Shown here one piece after another: positions 55,035-63,555 of a stretch of DNA of 64,000 bases. Under the pieces are notes generated by a model. It saw nothing but the letters and a program-made list of their open reading frames with translations. It was not told the origin of the DNA and ran no database searches. The stretch comes from Alg239-R122 sp041746135. GTDB taxonomy: Bacteria; Pseudomonadota; Alphaproteobacteria; Sphingomonadales; Sphingomonadaceae. The stretch spans positions 1-64,000 of the forward strand of contig JBGTHQ010000002.1 in NCBI GenBank assembly GCA_041746135.1. The letters run 5' to 3'. Every line of letters begins with the position of its first letter. Position 1 is the first letter of the stretch. A program made the translations under genes and the position numbers.

Positions 55035-55304
55035 TCACATGCCAGGCATTTCGTCATAGAAATGAATCTGCATCCGCATCGGACCGAGCGGTTCGACGAA
55101 ATGGATTTGCTCCGGCAGAATGACGCCAGTGTCGCCCGGCACCAGAATTTTGTCCAGGCTTGGATCAAGGAAGTGCAAATGCAGTCTGCCTTCGATGACA
55201 CGGATCAAGCCCCAAGTGCCCGCCTTGGTACAATGCTCTTTTCGCAGGGCAGCAGGGAGTGTAGCTTCGTCAAATTCTGGTGTGGAACGATAAGGTTCGG
55301 CCAT
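55035..55304 (-). CDS. DUF1971 (YeaR-like) cupin-type protein
   Basis: An 89-residue protein with FDEATLPAALRKEHCTKAGT and WGLIRVIEGRLHLHF, typical of DUF1971, also found in YeaR and TehB-like proteins. In E. coli yeaR is induced by nitrate and nitric oxide. Its ATG lies 1 base after the alternative oxidase stop, so it is the last gene of that operon. Confidence 0.85.
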   Translation of the reverse strand: MAEPYRSTPEFDEATLPAALRKEHCTKAGTWGLIRVIEGRLHLHFLDPSLDKILVPGDTGVILPEQIHFVEPLGPMRMQIHFYDEMPGM

Positions 55305-55305
55305 A

Positions 55306-56031
55306 CTATGCTTTCAATCGTATATCGTCGGCGTGCTCGGGATACGGTGCCGTACTCCGCAGGCCAACAGGCAGGCCAGCGAGCTTGTCCGAAAAGCCGT
55401 GGTTCACATCGCGGTGATGGGCCTCGTCGGCACGCACAACCAGCACTACATCCCGCAAGGTCGCATCTGCAGGGAGCTTCCAGTAATGGCGTGCAATCTC
55501 CGGTGCCGGGACGTTGGGTGACCGGCCTTCGTCGATTTCCTTGAGATAGAGAGTGTAGCTGATCACCGCCTCTTCCTCAAAATATCCGACGACGCGGTGT
55601 GCGGTGCGCGATGATATGAGGTAAAGAAAGAAGAACGCAATATAGAATACCCATTGGACAGAAAGAATCACCAACCGCTCGAACATATTGGGCTGGGCCA
55701 CTTTAATGAACGTCATAAGGTGCATCCGCTCGTTCTCGGCTTCTTCCATCAAGGTTCGAATCCAGCCATCGTCGTCAATCATTTTGCGGAGGCATTTCAG
55801 GTGGGTGAGCGTGGCACCGACCATACCGGGAACGGCCGCCACGGTTTCCAGCACAATCGCGCGATGGCCATAGCGTTTGGCAAAGAAGGTATCGGCGCAA
55901 AAGCGCAATAGCTTCGTAAAACCTAGAGCGAAACGGTCTGAAAAGCCGTGCGGTTCGTGATGTATAACGGGTTCGGCGTCTCTTTCTTCTTGCAGTGCGC
56001 ATTCGTCGGGTTGCAGAACTTTGTTGACCAT
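55306..56031 (-). CDS. aox: Alternative oxidase (cyanide-resistant ubiquinol oxidase)
   Basis: A 241-residue protein with the four di-iron motifs of the family: LETVAAVPGM (E62), EENERMH (E101, H104), FEEEAVISYT (about E153) and DEAHHRDVNH (E203, H206). Two membrane-associated helices occur near 75-140. It takes electrons from ubiquinol straight to oxygen without pumping protons, and tolerates cyanide and nitric oxide. AAGGA before ATG 56031 sets the start. Alternative oxidases are scattered in alphaproteobacteria; here it lies in a mobile element. Confidence 0.93.
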   Translation of the reverse strand: MVNKVLQPDECALQEERDAEPVIHHEPHGFSDRFALGFTKLLRFCADTFFAKRYGHRAIVLETVAAVPGMVGATLTHLKCLRKMIDDDGWIRTLMEEAENERMHLMTFIKVAQPNMFERLVILSVQWVFYIAFFFLYLISSRTAHRVVGYFEEEAVISYTLYLKEIDEGRSPNVPAPEIARHYWKLPADATLRDVVLVVRADEAHHRDVNHGFSDKLAGLPVGLRSTAPYPEHADDIRLKA

Positions 56032-56034
56032 AAT

Positions 56035-56430
56035 CTATCCTTTTGGTGAGCTGAATTTTACTGGTGGGGCAGCGCCCGATTGCGACAGTTCCTGAAAATG
56101 CATCGCGCGGTGAACGAGGTCGGTCATATGATCGGCAGCCTGAACAGTCAGGGCATGCTGAATAAAACCGGGCCTTGGGGAAATCTGGGCAGCCATCTCT
56201 ACCGCCAACTGACGCTGCCGGCCCGATCCTTCTGCCAGAACGGCAATCATCAGGTTTTCAAGCGCTATCACTCTAATGTGGAGTTGCACGAGTTCGGTGT
56301 TTGTTAGATCGGACCTTTGCGGGCTCATCTCATACGGAGACGACTCAACCGCGCCTCCTTCATTTTCCCATTTCGACACCGCTCTCTCTTGTGTGCTAAA
56401 CGCGTTCGCGGCAAATTGGGAATTAAACAT
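56035..56430 (-). CDS. Hypothetical protein with a WENEGGA motif (operon with alternative oxidase)
   Basis: A 131-residue protein. The motif SKWENEGGA and the helix NTELVQLHIRVIALENLMIA recur in a broken copy at 62360. No known domain. It ends 3 bases before the oxidase ATG, so it is the first gene of the oxidase operon. The start at 56430 is preferred because AAGGA lies 8 bases upstream; two ATG codons just before are closer to the site. Confidence 0.65.
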   Translation of the reverse strand: MFNSQFAANAFSTQERAVSKWENEGGAVESSPYEMSPQRSDLTNTELVQLHIRVIALENLMIAVLAEGSGRQRQLAVEMAAQISPRPGFIQHALTVQAADHMTDLVHRAMHFQELSQSGAAPPVKFSSPKG

Positions 56431-56641
56431 CATCATTTCCTTATGGCTGATCCTGTTGTCCCCGACTTTAAGCCTTACCCGCCGCGCATTGGTACCGTGC
56501 TGATTGATGTTAGCAGGCGAGAAGTCGCCAGACGGCCAAAAGGTGTAAATAGCTAACAAGCATCAGTGCGGACGATAATAATCTAAGGCAAAATGCGCGG
56601 AATAGTAATTTCACCCACCATAGCTGCCGGAGTCTTGACCA

Positions 56642-57616
56642 ATGCTTGGATATATTGCCGATATCGAGAAATTGTCCGAAGAAAACACCAATTTCAGACG
56701 CGTGTTATATACCGGACCAAACCAGCAATTGGTGCTTATGTCGCTTCGTCCGGGCGAAGAGATCGGAGCCGAGGTGCACGAAAGCACGGATCAATTTTTC
56801 CGGATAGAAACTGGCAAGGGCCGCATCGAGATTGATGGCGTGGCACAAGAAGTTGAATCGGGTGCATGCGTTATCGTGCCTGCAGGCGCCCGGCATAACC
56901 TCATCTGTACAGGTAACCAGCGCATGCGGCTTTATACGATTTACAGCCCGCCGCACCACAAGGACCGATTGATACAAGCCACTAAGGCCGAGGCTGATTC
57001 ATCGGATAAAAGCTTTGACGGTGCTTTGACTGAGCCACGTGGCCATGTGCAGGTTGAGCAAGTACGGGACCATTTAGACAGAAACGATGCTTTCACGGAA
57101 CAGGCAGAAGCCGAATTTCTCAAAACGCGGACAGGCTTCCGGTTTCAAATTCGTTCGGCAGTTCCTGGTGACGATGACGCTTTAACAAAGTTTTTTAGTC
57201 ACGTGACGCGTGACGATTTGCGCTTCCGGTTTCTTACCGGCATGAACAAGATCGGATCGCACCAGATTGAGATGCTTACACATCCCAATCACGACAATAC
57301 CGAAAGCTTCATAGCGCTAACAGAAAACGGATCGACGATTGTCGCCAACGGCATGCTTGCCTGCGATAAAACTTTTGATCGTGGCGAGGTGGCAATCGTT
57401 ATCCGTGAAGATCACAAACGAAAAGGGATTAGTTGGGAACTGCTTTCTTATATTGCACGCTTCGCTGAAACGAAGGGTGTGAAGACACTTGAATCGATCG
57501 AAAGCCGGAGTAATCACGAGGCTATCGAACTTGAGCGCGACATGGGGTTCGAGGTGAAAGAATATCCTGGAGATTCCACACTTGTTCTGGTCAGCCGATC
57601 GCTCGAACAGTGTTGA
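56642..57616 (+). CDS. Cupin fused to GNAT acetyltransferase
   Basis: A 324-residue protein. Residues 1-112 are a cupin barrel (GAEVHESTDQFFRIETGKGR, VPAGARHNLICTG). Residues about 160-320 are a GNAT domain (FQIRSAVPGDDDALTKFFSH, VAIVIREDHKRKGISWELLS, SNHEAIELERDMGFEVKEY) like those on acetyl-CoA synthetase-modifying enzymes. The cupin may sense a small ligand that controls acetylation. The stop overlaps the next ATG by one base. Confidence 0.85.
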   Translation: MLGYIADIEKLSEENTNFRRVLYTGPNQQLVLMSLRPGEEIGAEVHESTDQFFRIETGKGRIEIDGVAQEVESGACVIVPAGARHNLICTGNQRMRLYTIYSPPHHKDRLIQATKAEADSSDKSFDGALTEPRGHVQVEQVRDHLDRNDAFTEQAEAEFLKTRTGFRFQIRSAVPGDDDALTKFFSHVTRDDLRFRFLTGMNKIGSHQIEMLTHPNHDNTESFIALTENGSTIVANGMLACDKTFDRGEVAIVIREDHKRKGISWELLSYIARFAETKGVKTLESIESRSNHEAIELERDMGFEVKEYPGDSTLVLVSRSLEQC

Positions 57617-58593
57617 TGCGGGGCTTAAAGCAACGGCACTTCACGTTGGGCTTAGCGGCTTTACTAATGGCGAGTACAGCGGCTTCGGCGTTGGCTCAAA
57701 AACCGCCGGTTTCTATTGATGGGCCGATTGAGCAGTTAAAGCCCGGTGAATATTTCTGGGCCCCTGATATCGCGCCGGAAGGACCGGTAACACTGATCGT
57801 CAGTTTGAAAACGCAGCGCGCTTATGTTTACCGAAATGGCGTGCCGATCGGCGTATCGACCGCTTCAACGGGACGCCCCGGTTATGACACGCCTACCGGT
57901 ATCTTTACTATCCTGCAAAAGGATAAAGACCACAAATCGAACCTCTACGATGATGCGCCCATGCCGTTCATGCAGAGACTGACTTGGGGCGGTATAGCGC
58001 TACATGCCGGTAATTTGCCGGGTTATCCTGCTTCGCATGGCTGTATTCGTTTGCCGCTGGAATTTGCGAAATTGTTATACGGAGTCACAAAACTTGGGCT
58101 AACAGTCGTCATAACCGGCGATCCGTCTGTTCCCGAAATATCGCCCGCGCCTGTAGCATTGGAACCGCCATTGGCGGACGAACACAAGGAGCCTACCGGA
58201 TATAGATGGCATCCTGAAAAATCCGCTTCAGGACCAATGTCTATAGTCGTGAGCGGCAGGGATAATCGGATCATTGTCCTGCGCAACGGTGTCGAAATCG
58301 GATCGGCGAAAATCGTCATTGATGGTGCTGTGGATGCAACCGAAGCATTTACGTTAAAGGAAGTTGTGGACGGCGATATTCATTGGTTCAGGCTTCCGCT
58401 TCCGGGGCAAAAATTGAGTGAGGCACCCGAGATGAGTGCATCCGACCGAGCACGCTTACATATGCCCGAAGCATTTCGTCAAAAGCTGCTGGCTATTCTG
58501 GAGCCCGGTGCGACTTTGTTGGTTACACGCGATACTTTGCGCAGCAGCGGTACAGGCCAGACGCTAACGGTTATTGTGACGGATCCAGAATAA
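57616..58593 (+). CDS. L,D-transpeptidase (YkuD family)
   Basis: A 325-residue protein with a Sec signal peptide (GLAALLMASTAASALAQ). The YkuD domain shows HAGNLPGYPASHGCIRLP with catalytic Cys143. The C-terminal 130 residues are extra and have no family I recognise. It cross-links peptidoglycan in the periplasm. The ATG overlaps the TGA of the cupin-GNAT gene (TGATG), so the two are coupled. Confidence 0.92.
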   Translation: MRGLKQRHFTLGLAALLMASTAASALAQKPPVSIDGPIEQLKPGEYFWAPDIAPEGPVTLIVSLKTQRAYVYRNGVPIGVSTASTGRPGYDTPTGIFTILQKDKDHKSNLYDDAPMPFMQRLTWGGIALHAGNLPGYPASHGCIRLPLEFAKLLYGVTKLGLTVVITGDPSVPEISPAPVALEPPLADEHKEPTGYRWHPEKSASGPMSIVVSGRDNRIIVLRNGVEIGSAKIVIDGAVDATEAFTLKEVVDGDIHWFRLPLPGQKLSEAPEMSASDRARLHMPEAFRQKLLAILEPGATLLVTRDTLRSSGTGQTLTVIVTDPE

Positions 58594-58702
58594 AGGATGC
58601 AGGAATGATCTCGCTGTCACCGTGATCAGGGTTATTTTTTAAAATCATGACAGTATTTTCTCTGATACTATCAACATTCTACTGTTTTGAAGGAGCGACG
58701 TG

Positions 58703-59515
58703 ATGAAATCGATAGTGGTCCATATAAGCAATGATGATTACATGGATGCCCGGCTACAAACTGCGCTGGACTTAACGCGCGCTAATAATGGACATCTCAC
58801 GTGCCTGCACGTAACTCCGGTAAGTAGCTACGCAGCATTTGACGGCTTTGGCGGTGTTTTTGTGATGGAAGGTGTCGTTGCACAAATCAACGACTCCATC
58901 ACCAAAACCAAAGCGTATATTGATGAAATTATGCAGCATGAGGATGTCAGCTGGAATTACAGACATGTCGATGCAGAGTCGGCGAGCGGACTTGCCGGGT
59001 TTGCGGGCTTGCAGGACGTGATTGTCGTCAGCCGACCCAGTGTCCGAAAAACAAGCTATAATCCAGCCATGCTATTTGGCGATATTTTATACAAGTCCGA
59101 CACGCCGCTGCTTATCGCTCCTTCAAACAGCAAAGGATTTAATGTCAGTGCGCCGGCGGTTATTGCATGGAACGGCAGCCCGGAAGCGGCAAAAGCATTA
59201 AAGTCATCCGTGCCGATGTTACAATTGGCAAGCGCGGTACATATTATCTGTATTGAAGAAGATAGCAGGTTTGATCTCCCGCCGGTCGATGCTTCCGAAT
59301 ATCTTTCCCGTCATGGTATTCACACGGATATCCATCAAAAATCGACATCTAAATCCGAAATAGTTGGATTGTTGGTATCAAGCGCACAAGATCTCGGCGC
59401 ATCATATATCGTAATGGGTGCCTACGGACATAGCCGCACTTACGAATCTATTTTTGGTGGTGTAACTAAAAGTTTGCTAAAACAATGTCCTATGCATTTG
59501 CTTATCGCTCGTTGA
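58703..59515 (+). CDS. Universal stress protein with two UspA domains
   Basis: A 270-residue protein with tandem UspA-like halves (MKSIVVHISNDDYMDARLQT; AVIAWNGSPEAAKALKSSVP). The C-terminal nucleotide loop GAYGHSRTYESIFGGVTKSL fits the GxxG-x9-GS/T ATP-binding type. AGGAG lies 7 bases before ATG 58703. It stands between the L,D-transpeptidase and the copper ATPase operon. The ligand and role are not clear; related genes respond to low oxygen. Confidence 0.9.
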   Translation: MKSIVVHISNDDYMDARLQTALDLTRANNGHLTCLHVTPVSSYAAFDGFGGVFVMEGVVAQINDSITKTKAYIDEIMQHEDVSWNYRHVDAESASGLAGFAGLQDVIVVSRPSVRKTSYNPAMLFGDILYKSDTPLLIAPSNSKGFNVSAPAVIAWNGSPEAAKALKSSVPMLQLASAVHIICIEEDSRFDLPPVDASEYLSRHGIHTDIHQKSTSKSEIVGLLVSSAQDLGASYIVMGAYGHSRTYESIFGGVTKSLLKQCPMHLLIAR

Positions 59516-59616
59516 TCAGTGGTTTTAAATTCTCATCAGCATAATTTTAAAAGCTCTGGCGGAGAGTTTGCAAGGCGCAATCAAATCTTTTGTGCGCTTG
59601 TCAAGGAGCGAAAGTC

Positions 59617-59880
59617 TTGCCAACTAAAGATGCGCTTTGGAGCAGCTGTAATTCGGTCGATGCTGAACTGCACAGCATGAATATGCTATTGGAAATAAAC
59701 AGCAACGGAACTGGCTATGTCAATTTATCCAAGGGAATCTGTATATCGGTACGCGACGGAAAGCCGTCACTCGCAGTTTCTGTGAGTTTGTCTGTTACGA
59801 TTCCAAGGCGGAACGGTTCAAACGCTTTTACCGCAATAACTTTATCGCAGATAAATCATTTTTCCACACCGGAAGGATGA
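59617..59880 (+). CDS. Small hypothetical protein of the copper ATPase operon
   Basis: About 87 residues from TTG 59617 with AAGGAG upstream (LWSSCNSVDAELHSMNMLLE, GKPSLAVSVSLSVTIPRRNG). No family recognised. Its stop overlaps the next ATG (ATGA, 59877-59880). Confidence 0.55.
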   Translation: MPTKDALWSSCNSVDAELHSMNMLLEINSNGTGYVNLSKGICISVRDGKPSLAVSVSLSVTIPRRNGSNAFTAITLSQINHFSTPEG

Positions 59881-60110
59881 ATAGTATAGATCATAGTGAA
59901 ATGTTAAACGATGATTTGCACAGGATTGATTGGGTGCCTGATAGTGACATTAAGCTGAGGCCGGGCAAATCCGATGCAGAGAATGATGTATCAATATTAG
60001 ACGTGTTAGAGAAACAATTAAGAATCCATGCCGCTAACAACTATCGTCCGCTTACGAACGACCCGATTATTCCGCCTTACTCTCCTGTTATGAACGGGGG
60101 TGCCGCATAA
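59877..60110 (+). CDS. Small acidic hypothetical protein of the copper ATPase operon
   Basis: A 77-residue acidic protein (DWVPDSDIKLRPGKSDAEND, DVSILDVLEKQLRIHAANNY) with no family recognised. It overlaps the previous gene by 4 bases and the ATPase ATG by one (TAATG). Tight coupling suggests a shared role with the ATPase. Confidence 0.65.
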   Translation: MNSIDHSEMLNDDLHRIDWVPDSDIKLRPGKSDAENDVSILDVLEKQLRIHAANNYRPLTNDPIIPPYSPVMNGGAA

Positions 60111-62236
60111 TGCCGCAAGGCACGATCTACACCTGTCCGATGCATCCGGAAATCCGTCAGGAAGGTCCCGGCAGTTGCCCGATTTGCGGCATGGCACTGG
60201 AACCTGAAACCTTCAGCCTCGATGACGGCCCCGATCCCGAATATATCGATATGCGCAGACGCTTCTGGGTCAGTGCGGCATTTTCGCTCCCGCTCTTTAT
60301 ATATGCGATGGGCGACCTTATTCCCGGCCGTCCTCTGGATGGACTTATCCGCTCCGACTGGTCGCAATGGTTTCAGCTTCTTCTTGCCGCGCCGGTCGTT
60401 TTATGGGGGGCTTGGCCATTTTTCGTGCGGGCGGTACAATCATTCAAAACACGCAACCTCAATATGTTCACGCTGATCGGTATCGGTGTTGGCGTCGCTT
60501 TTGCATTTAGTGTCGTAGCGACTTTCCTGCCGGGTATTTTTCCGCCCAGTTTTCGCGGGATGGATGGCAATATCGCGGTCTATTATGAAGCCGCTGCCGT
60601 AATCACGACACTTGTATTGCTAGGCCAGGTTCTGGAATTGCGGGCACGCGGCGCGACGTCCAGTGCGCTGCGCGCCCTGCTCGAACTGGCACCGCCGGTC
60701 GCCGTTCGTATAAGCGGTGATGGCAGCGAGCAGGAAATCTCTCTGGATGAGGTCCAGCAAGGCGACCGGTTGCGGGTCCGCCCGGGTGAGAAAGTGCCTG
60801 TGGACGGCACAATCGAAAATGGCTCCAGTACAATCGACCAATCCATGATTACCGGCGAACCGATCCCGGTCGCAAAATCCGTCGGCGACGATGTGACCGG
60901 CGGCACGGTGAACCAGACCGGCAGTTTCGTCATGACAGCCGACCGGATCGGCAAGGATACGCTGCTTGCAAAAATCGTACAGATGGTCGCTGACGCACAA
61001 CGCAGCCGGGCGCCTATCCAGAAGCTTGCGGATACGGTCGCCGGCTATTTCGTGCCGATAGTCATCGCAATCTCGCTCGTCACATTTGCCGTCTGGTCTA
61101 TCTGGGGTCCGGAACCGGCGCTTGCGTATGGTTTGGTCAATGCCGTCGCTGTGCTCATTATCGCCTGCCCCTGTGCGCTCGGTCTTGCCACGCCGATGTC
61201 GATCATGGTGGGTACGGGCAAGGGCGCGCAAAATGGCATATTGATCAAGAACGCCGAAGCGCTCGAAACTCTGGAGAAAATCGACACAATCGTCGTCGAT
61301 AAAACCGGGACATTGACCGAGGGCAAGCCCAAGCTGGTTTCAGTCGAACCGGAGAAGGGTTTTGACGGCGACGAAATGCTCGCCCTTGTTGCCGCAATCG
61401 AAATGGCGAGTGAACACCCGCTGGCAGCCGCAATTGTAACCGGCGCGAAGGACAAGGGGCTTTCGTTTGAAGCAGCAACCGATTTCCAGTCGGTGACCGG
61501 AGAAGGTGTTGAAGCCAGCGCAGGCGATAAGCGCGTCGCTATAGGCAATGAAAAAATGATGGACCGGCTTGGTGCCACCAGCGCGGAGCTGATTGCCAAG
61601 GCGCAGGATGGCCGATCGCATGGGCAAACGGTGATGTTTGTCGCTGTCGATGGCAAGCCTGCTGGTCTTATCGGTGTCGCCGATCCGATCAAGCCGACCA
61701 CGAAAGAGGCGATCAAAGCGCTGCATAAAGCCAATATCCGCGTGGTCATGCTGACTGGCGATGCCGAAGCTACCGCGCAATCTGTTGGCAAGATGATTGG
61801 CATTGATGAAATCCACGCCAACGTCTCCCCCGAAGACAAGCACCGCGTCATCAGAGAGCTGCAAGCGGCGGGTAAAATGGTCGCAATGGCAGGAGACGGC
61901 ATCAACGATGCTCCGGCCTTGGCAAAAGCCGATGTGGGCATCGCCATGGGAACGGGAACGGATGTCGCGATGGAAAGCGCCGGGATCACGCTGGTCGGCG
62001 GCGACTTGGCCGATATCGCCAAAGCGCGGCGGCTCAGCAAATTGACCATGGGTAATATCCGGCAAAACCTGTTCTTCGCTTTTATCTATAACGGGCTGGG
62101 CGTGCCGGTGGCTGCGGGCATCCTGTATCCATGGTCCGGTATATTACTAAGCCCGATGATTGCGGCGGCAGCGATGAGCTTTTCCTCAGTCTCTGTGATT
62201 GGCAACGCGCTAAGGCTCCGGTCGAAGCAGCTGTAA
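60110..62236 (+). CDS. Copper-type P1B ATPase (CopA/SilP-like)
   Basis: A 708-residue pump. The N-terminus has a heavy-metal-binding domain YTCPMHPEIRQEGPGSCPIC (residues 7-26) rather than a CxxC ferredoxin-like domain. CPC in the transport helix is at 353-355, the phosphorylated Asp in DKTGT at 397, then SEHPLAAA and MAGDGINDAPALAKADVGIA. It exports monovalent copper or silver across the inner membrane or loads cuproenzymes. It is complete and is the third gene of a coupled operon. Confidence 0.95.
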   Translation: MPQGTIYTCPMHPEIRQEGPGSCPICGMALEPETFSLDDGPDPEYIDMRRRFWVSAAFSLPLFIYAMGDLIPGRPLDGLIRSDWSQWFQLLLAAPVVLWGAWPFFVRAVQSFKTRNLNMFTLIGIGVGVAFAFSVVATFLPGIFPPSFRGMDGNIAVYYEAAAVITTLVLLGQVLELRARGATSSALRALLELAPPVAVRISGDGSEQEISLDEVQQGDRLRVRPGEKVPVDGTIENGSSTIDQSMITGEPIPVAKSVGDDVTGGTVNQTGSFVMTADRIGKDTLLAKIVQMVADAQRSRAPIQKLADTVAGYFVPIVIAISLVTFAVWSIWGPEPALAYGLVNAVAVLIIACPCALGLATPMSIMVGTGKGAQNGILIKNAEALETLEKIDTIVVDKTGTLTEGKPKLVSVEPEKGFDGDEMLALVAAIEMASEHPLAAAIVTGAKDKGLSFEAATDFQSVTGEGVEASAGDKRVAIGNEKMMDRLGATSAELIAKAQDGRSHGQTVMFVAVDGKPAGLIGVADPIKPTTKEAIKALHKANIRVVMLTGDAEATAQSVGKMIGIDEIHANVSPEDKHRVIRELQAAGKMVAMAGDGINDAPALAKADVGIAMGTGTDVAMESAGITLVGGDLADIAKARRLSKLTMGNIRQNLFFAFIYNGLGVPVAAGILYPWSGILLSPMIAAAAMSFSSVSVIGNALRLRSKQL

Positions 62237-62359
62237 CAGCACACGTCTCAAAGGAGCGGCAATTAACTTTATGAATGCGTTCATTTGGGAAATGCTGCCG
62301 ATGACGACGAGCCTATTTAAAAGCATTTAATAATCTTGAACAGGAAGGAATGAAAAATA

Positions 62360-62595
62360 ATGGGTAAAAAACCTGCAAAATCGATTGGCGAACGCTTTTT
62401 CTCTCTGTCACGCTGGGAAAATGAAGGCGGTGCGCAATCCAAAGAGAATGATCGATCACACCAAGACCCGGAAATGAACAACGCCGAACTGGTTCAGCTT
62501 GCGTGCGCGTTATTGCGCTGGAAAATATTGTGCTTGCGCTGCTTTCCGAAACTTCGGGCAAAACTCATGAAAAAGTGCGCGAAATGCGGAGCTGA
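62360..62595 (+). pseudogene. Frameshifted copy of the WENEGGA-motif gene
   Basis: The frame starts at ATG 62360 and has SRWENEGGA and MNNAELVQL like the gene at 56035. A one-base loss near 62499 shifts it. In the restored frame VRVIALENIVLALLSETSGK follows, matching RVIALENLMIAVLAEGSGRQ of the intact copy. The gene ends close to the third att copy, so its loss of function may relate to recombination there. Confidence 0.75.
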
Positions 62596-62638
62596 TTTCA
62601 CCCCCGCGAAGATGCGAGGCAGCATCCTTTGACGACCG

Positions 62639-62740
62639 AAGCTGCACCATTCTTTCACTAGGATATATCAAGATTGACTGGCGAAAGGCAGGAAATGTGG
62701 ATGCGTGTGTGGGTATGGCGTGGGTGATAGTTACGCTTGG
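62639..62740. repeat. att copy 3: tRNA-Thr end plus left arm
   Basis: A 22-base exact match to 32470-32491 occurs at 62644-62665, spanning the last 6 bases of tRNA-Thr and the start of the left arm. Only about 13 tRNA bases remain. The flank GCGAAAGGCAGGAAATGTGG and GGTATGGCGTGGGTG matches copies 1 and 2. Confidence 0.85.
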
Positions 62741-62988
62741 TAAATGGCACTCTGCGTTGACAGCAACATAGCCAAATGGGGTACTCATACGGCTATAACT
62801 GCCAAATGTTAGGCAAAAACGGCAGCGTCAAGCTTGTGAGGCTATATTTTAGGTGTCCAAGCCCTAGCAAAATCAAGCGAGGAAATCTCCGCGATCAGCA
62901 AAGCAAATTACACCCAAAAATTTAAAGTAGAATTGACCCCGCCGAAGGTCGCGCATCGACGGGGCCAAAACGGCGAACCGCAATTTTC
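62741..62988. other. Gap with no gene seen
   Basis: AT-rich, with GCCAAATGTTAGGC near 62801 as a small palindrome. No reading frame with a ribosome site. Confidence 0.5.
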
Positions 62989-63555
62989 TTAGGCGTATGT
63001 GAGACGAGTCTTCACAGTCCGCTTACCATTTCGCACTGCGGCACCAATAAGACCAAAGCCCAAGATAAGCATGGCCCAGGTTGATGGTTCAGGAACAGCC
63101 GCCGCGATGGGCGAGGAAGTTGCATTCACAAAATTGGAAGAGCCGACCGTGCCAAATGTATTCACGCGATATTGCCTGGGTGTGCCCGAACTCTGCAAGA
63201 AGAAGCGAACGTCAAGTCCAGATGCAGTAAAAAAGCGAGTTCCGCTGCCATCAAGGAAACCGGGACCAGTCGTGAAGTAATTGCCATAAGTACCGCCTGC
63301 TCCAAAACCTGCACCCATCAGAACTGTAATAGCGGAGCCATTTACCATGCCTGTAATAGACAAGATAGAAAATGCTGTGTTTCCTGCAACGGTTTGGGCT
63401 GTATCAGAAGTTGTAAAGATACCACTTCCGGAAACGGGTGGACCGAAAAGTGGCGCACTGGTGGTAAAGTCAAACATGAACTCTGCCGCCGATGCAGGTG
63501 ACGCAGATAAAGCTAACGCGAGCGCAGTTGCAGCGCCTGTATATAAATTTTTCAT
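62989..63555 (-). CDS. PEPxxWA-CTERM surface protein
   Basis: A 188-residue protein. A signal peptide (ATALALALSASPASA) is followed by a Gly/Ser/Thr-rich beta-type middle (residues 24-150) and the sorting tag VPEPSTWAMLILGFGLIGAA with a basic tail. PEP-CTERM proteins are processed by an exosortase/EpsH and released or anchored at the surface. No exosortase is in the window. Confidence 0.93.
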   Translation of the reverse strand: MKNLYTGAATALALALSASPASAAEFMFDFTTSAPLFGPPVSGSGIFTTSDTAQTVAGNTAFSILSITGMVNGSAITVLMGAGFGAGGTYGNYFTTGPGFLDGSGTRFFTASGLDVRFFLQSSGTPRQYRVNTFGTVGSSNFVNATSSPIAAAVPEPSTWAMLILGFGLIGAAVRNGKRTVKTRLTYA

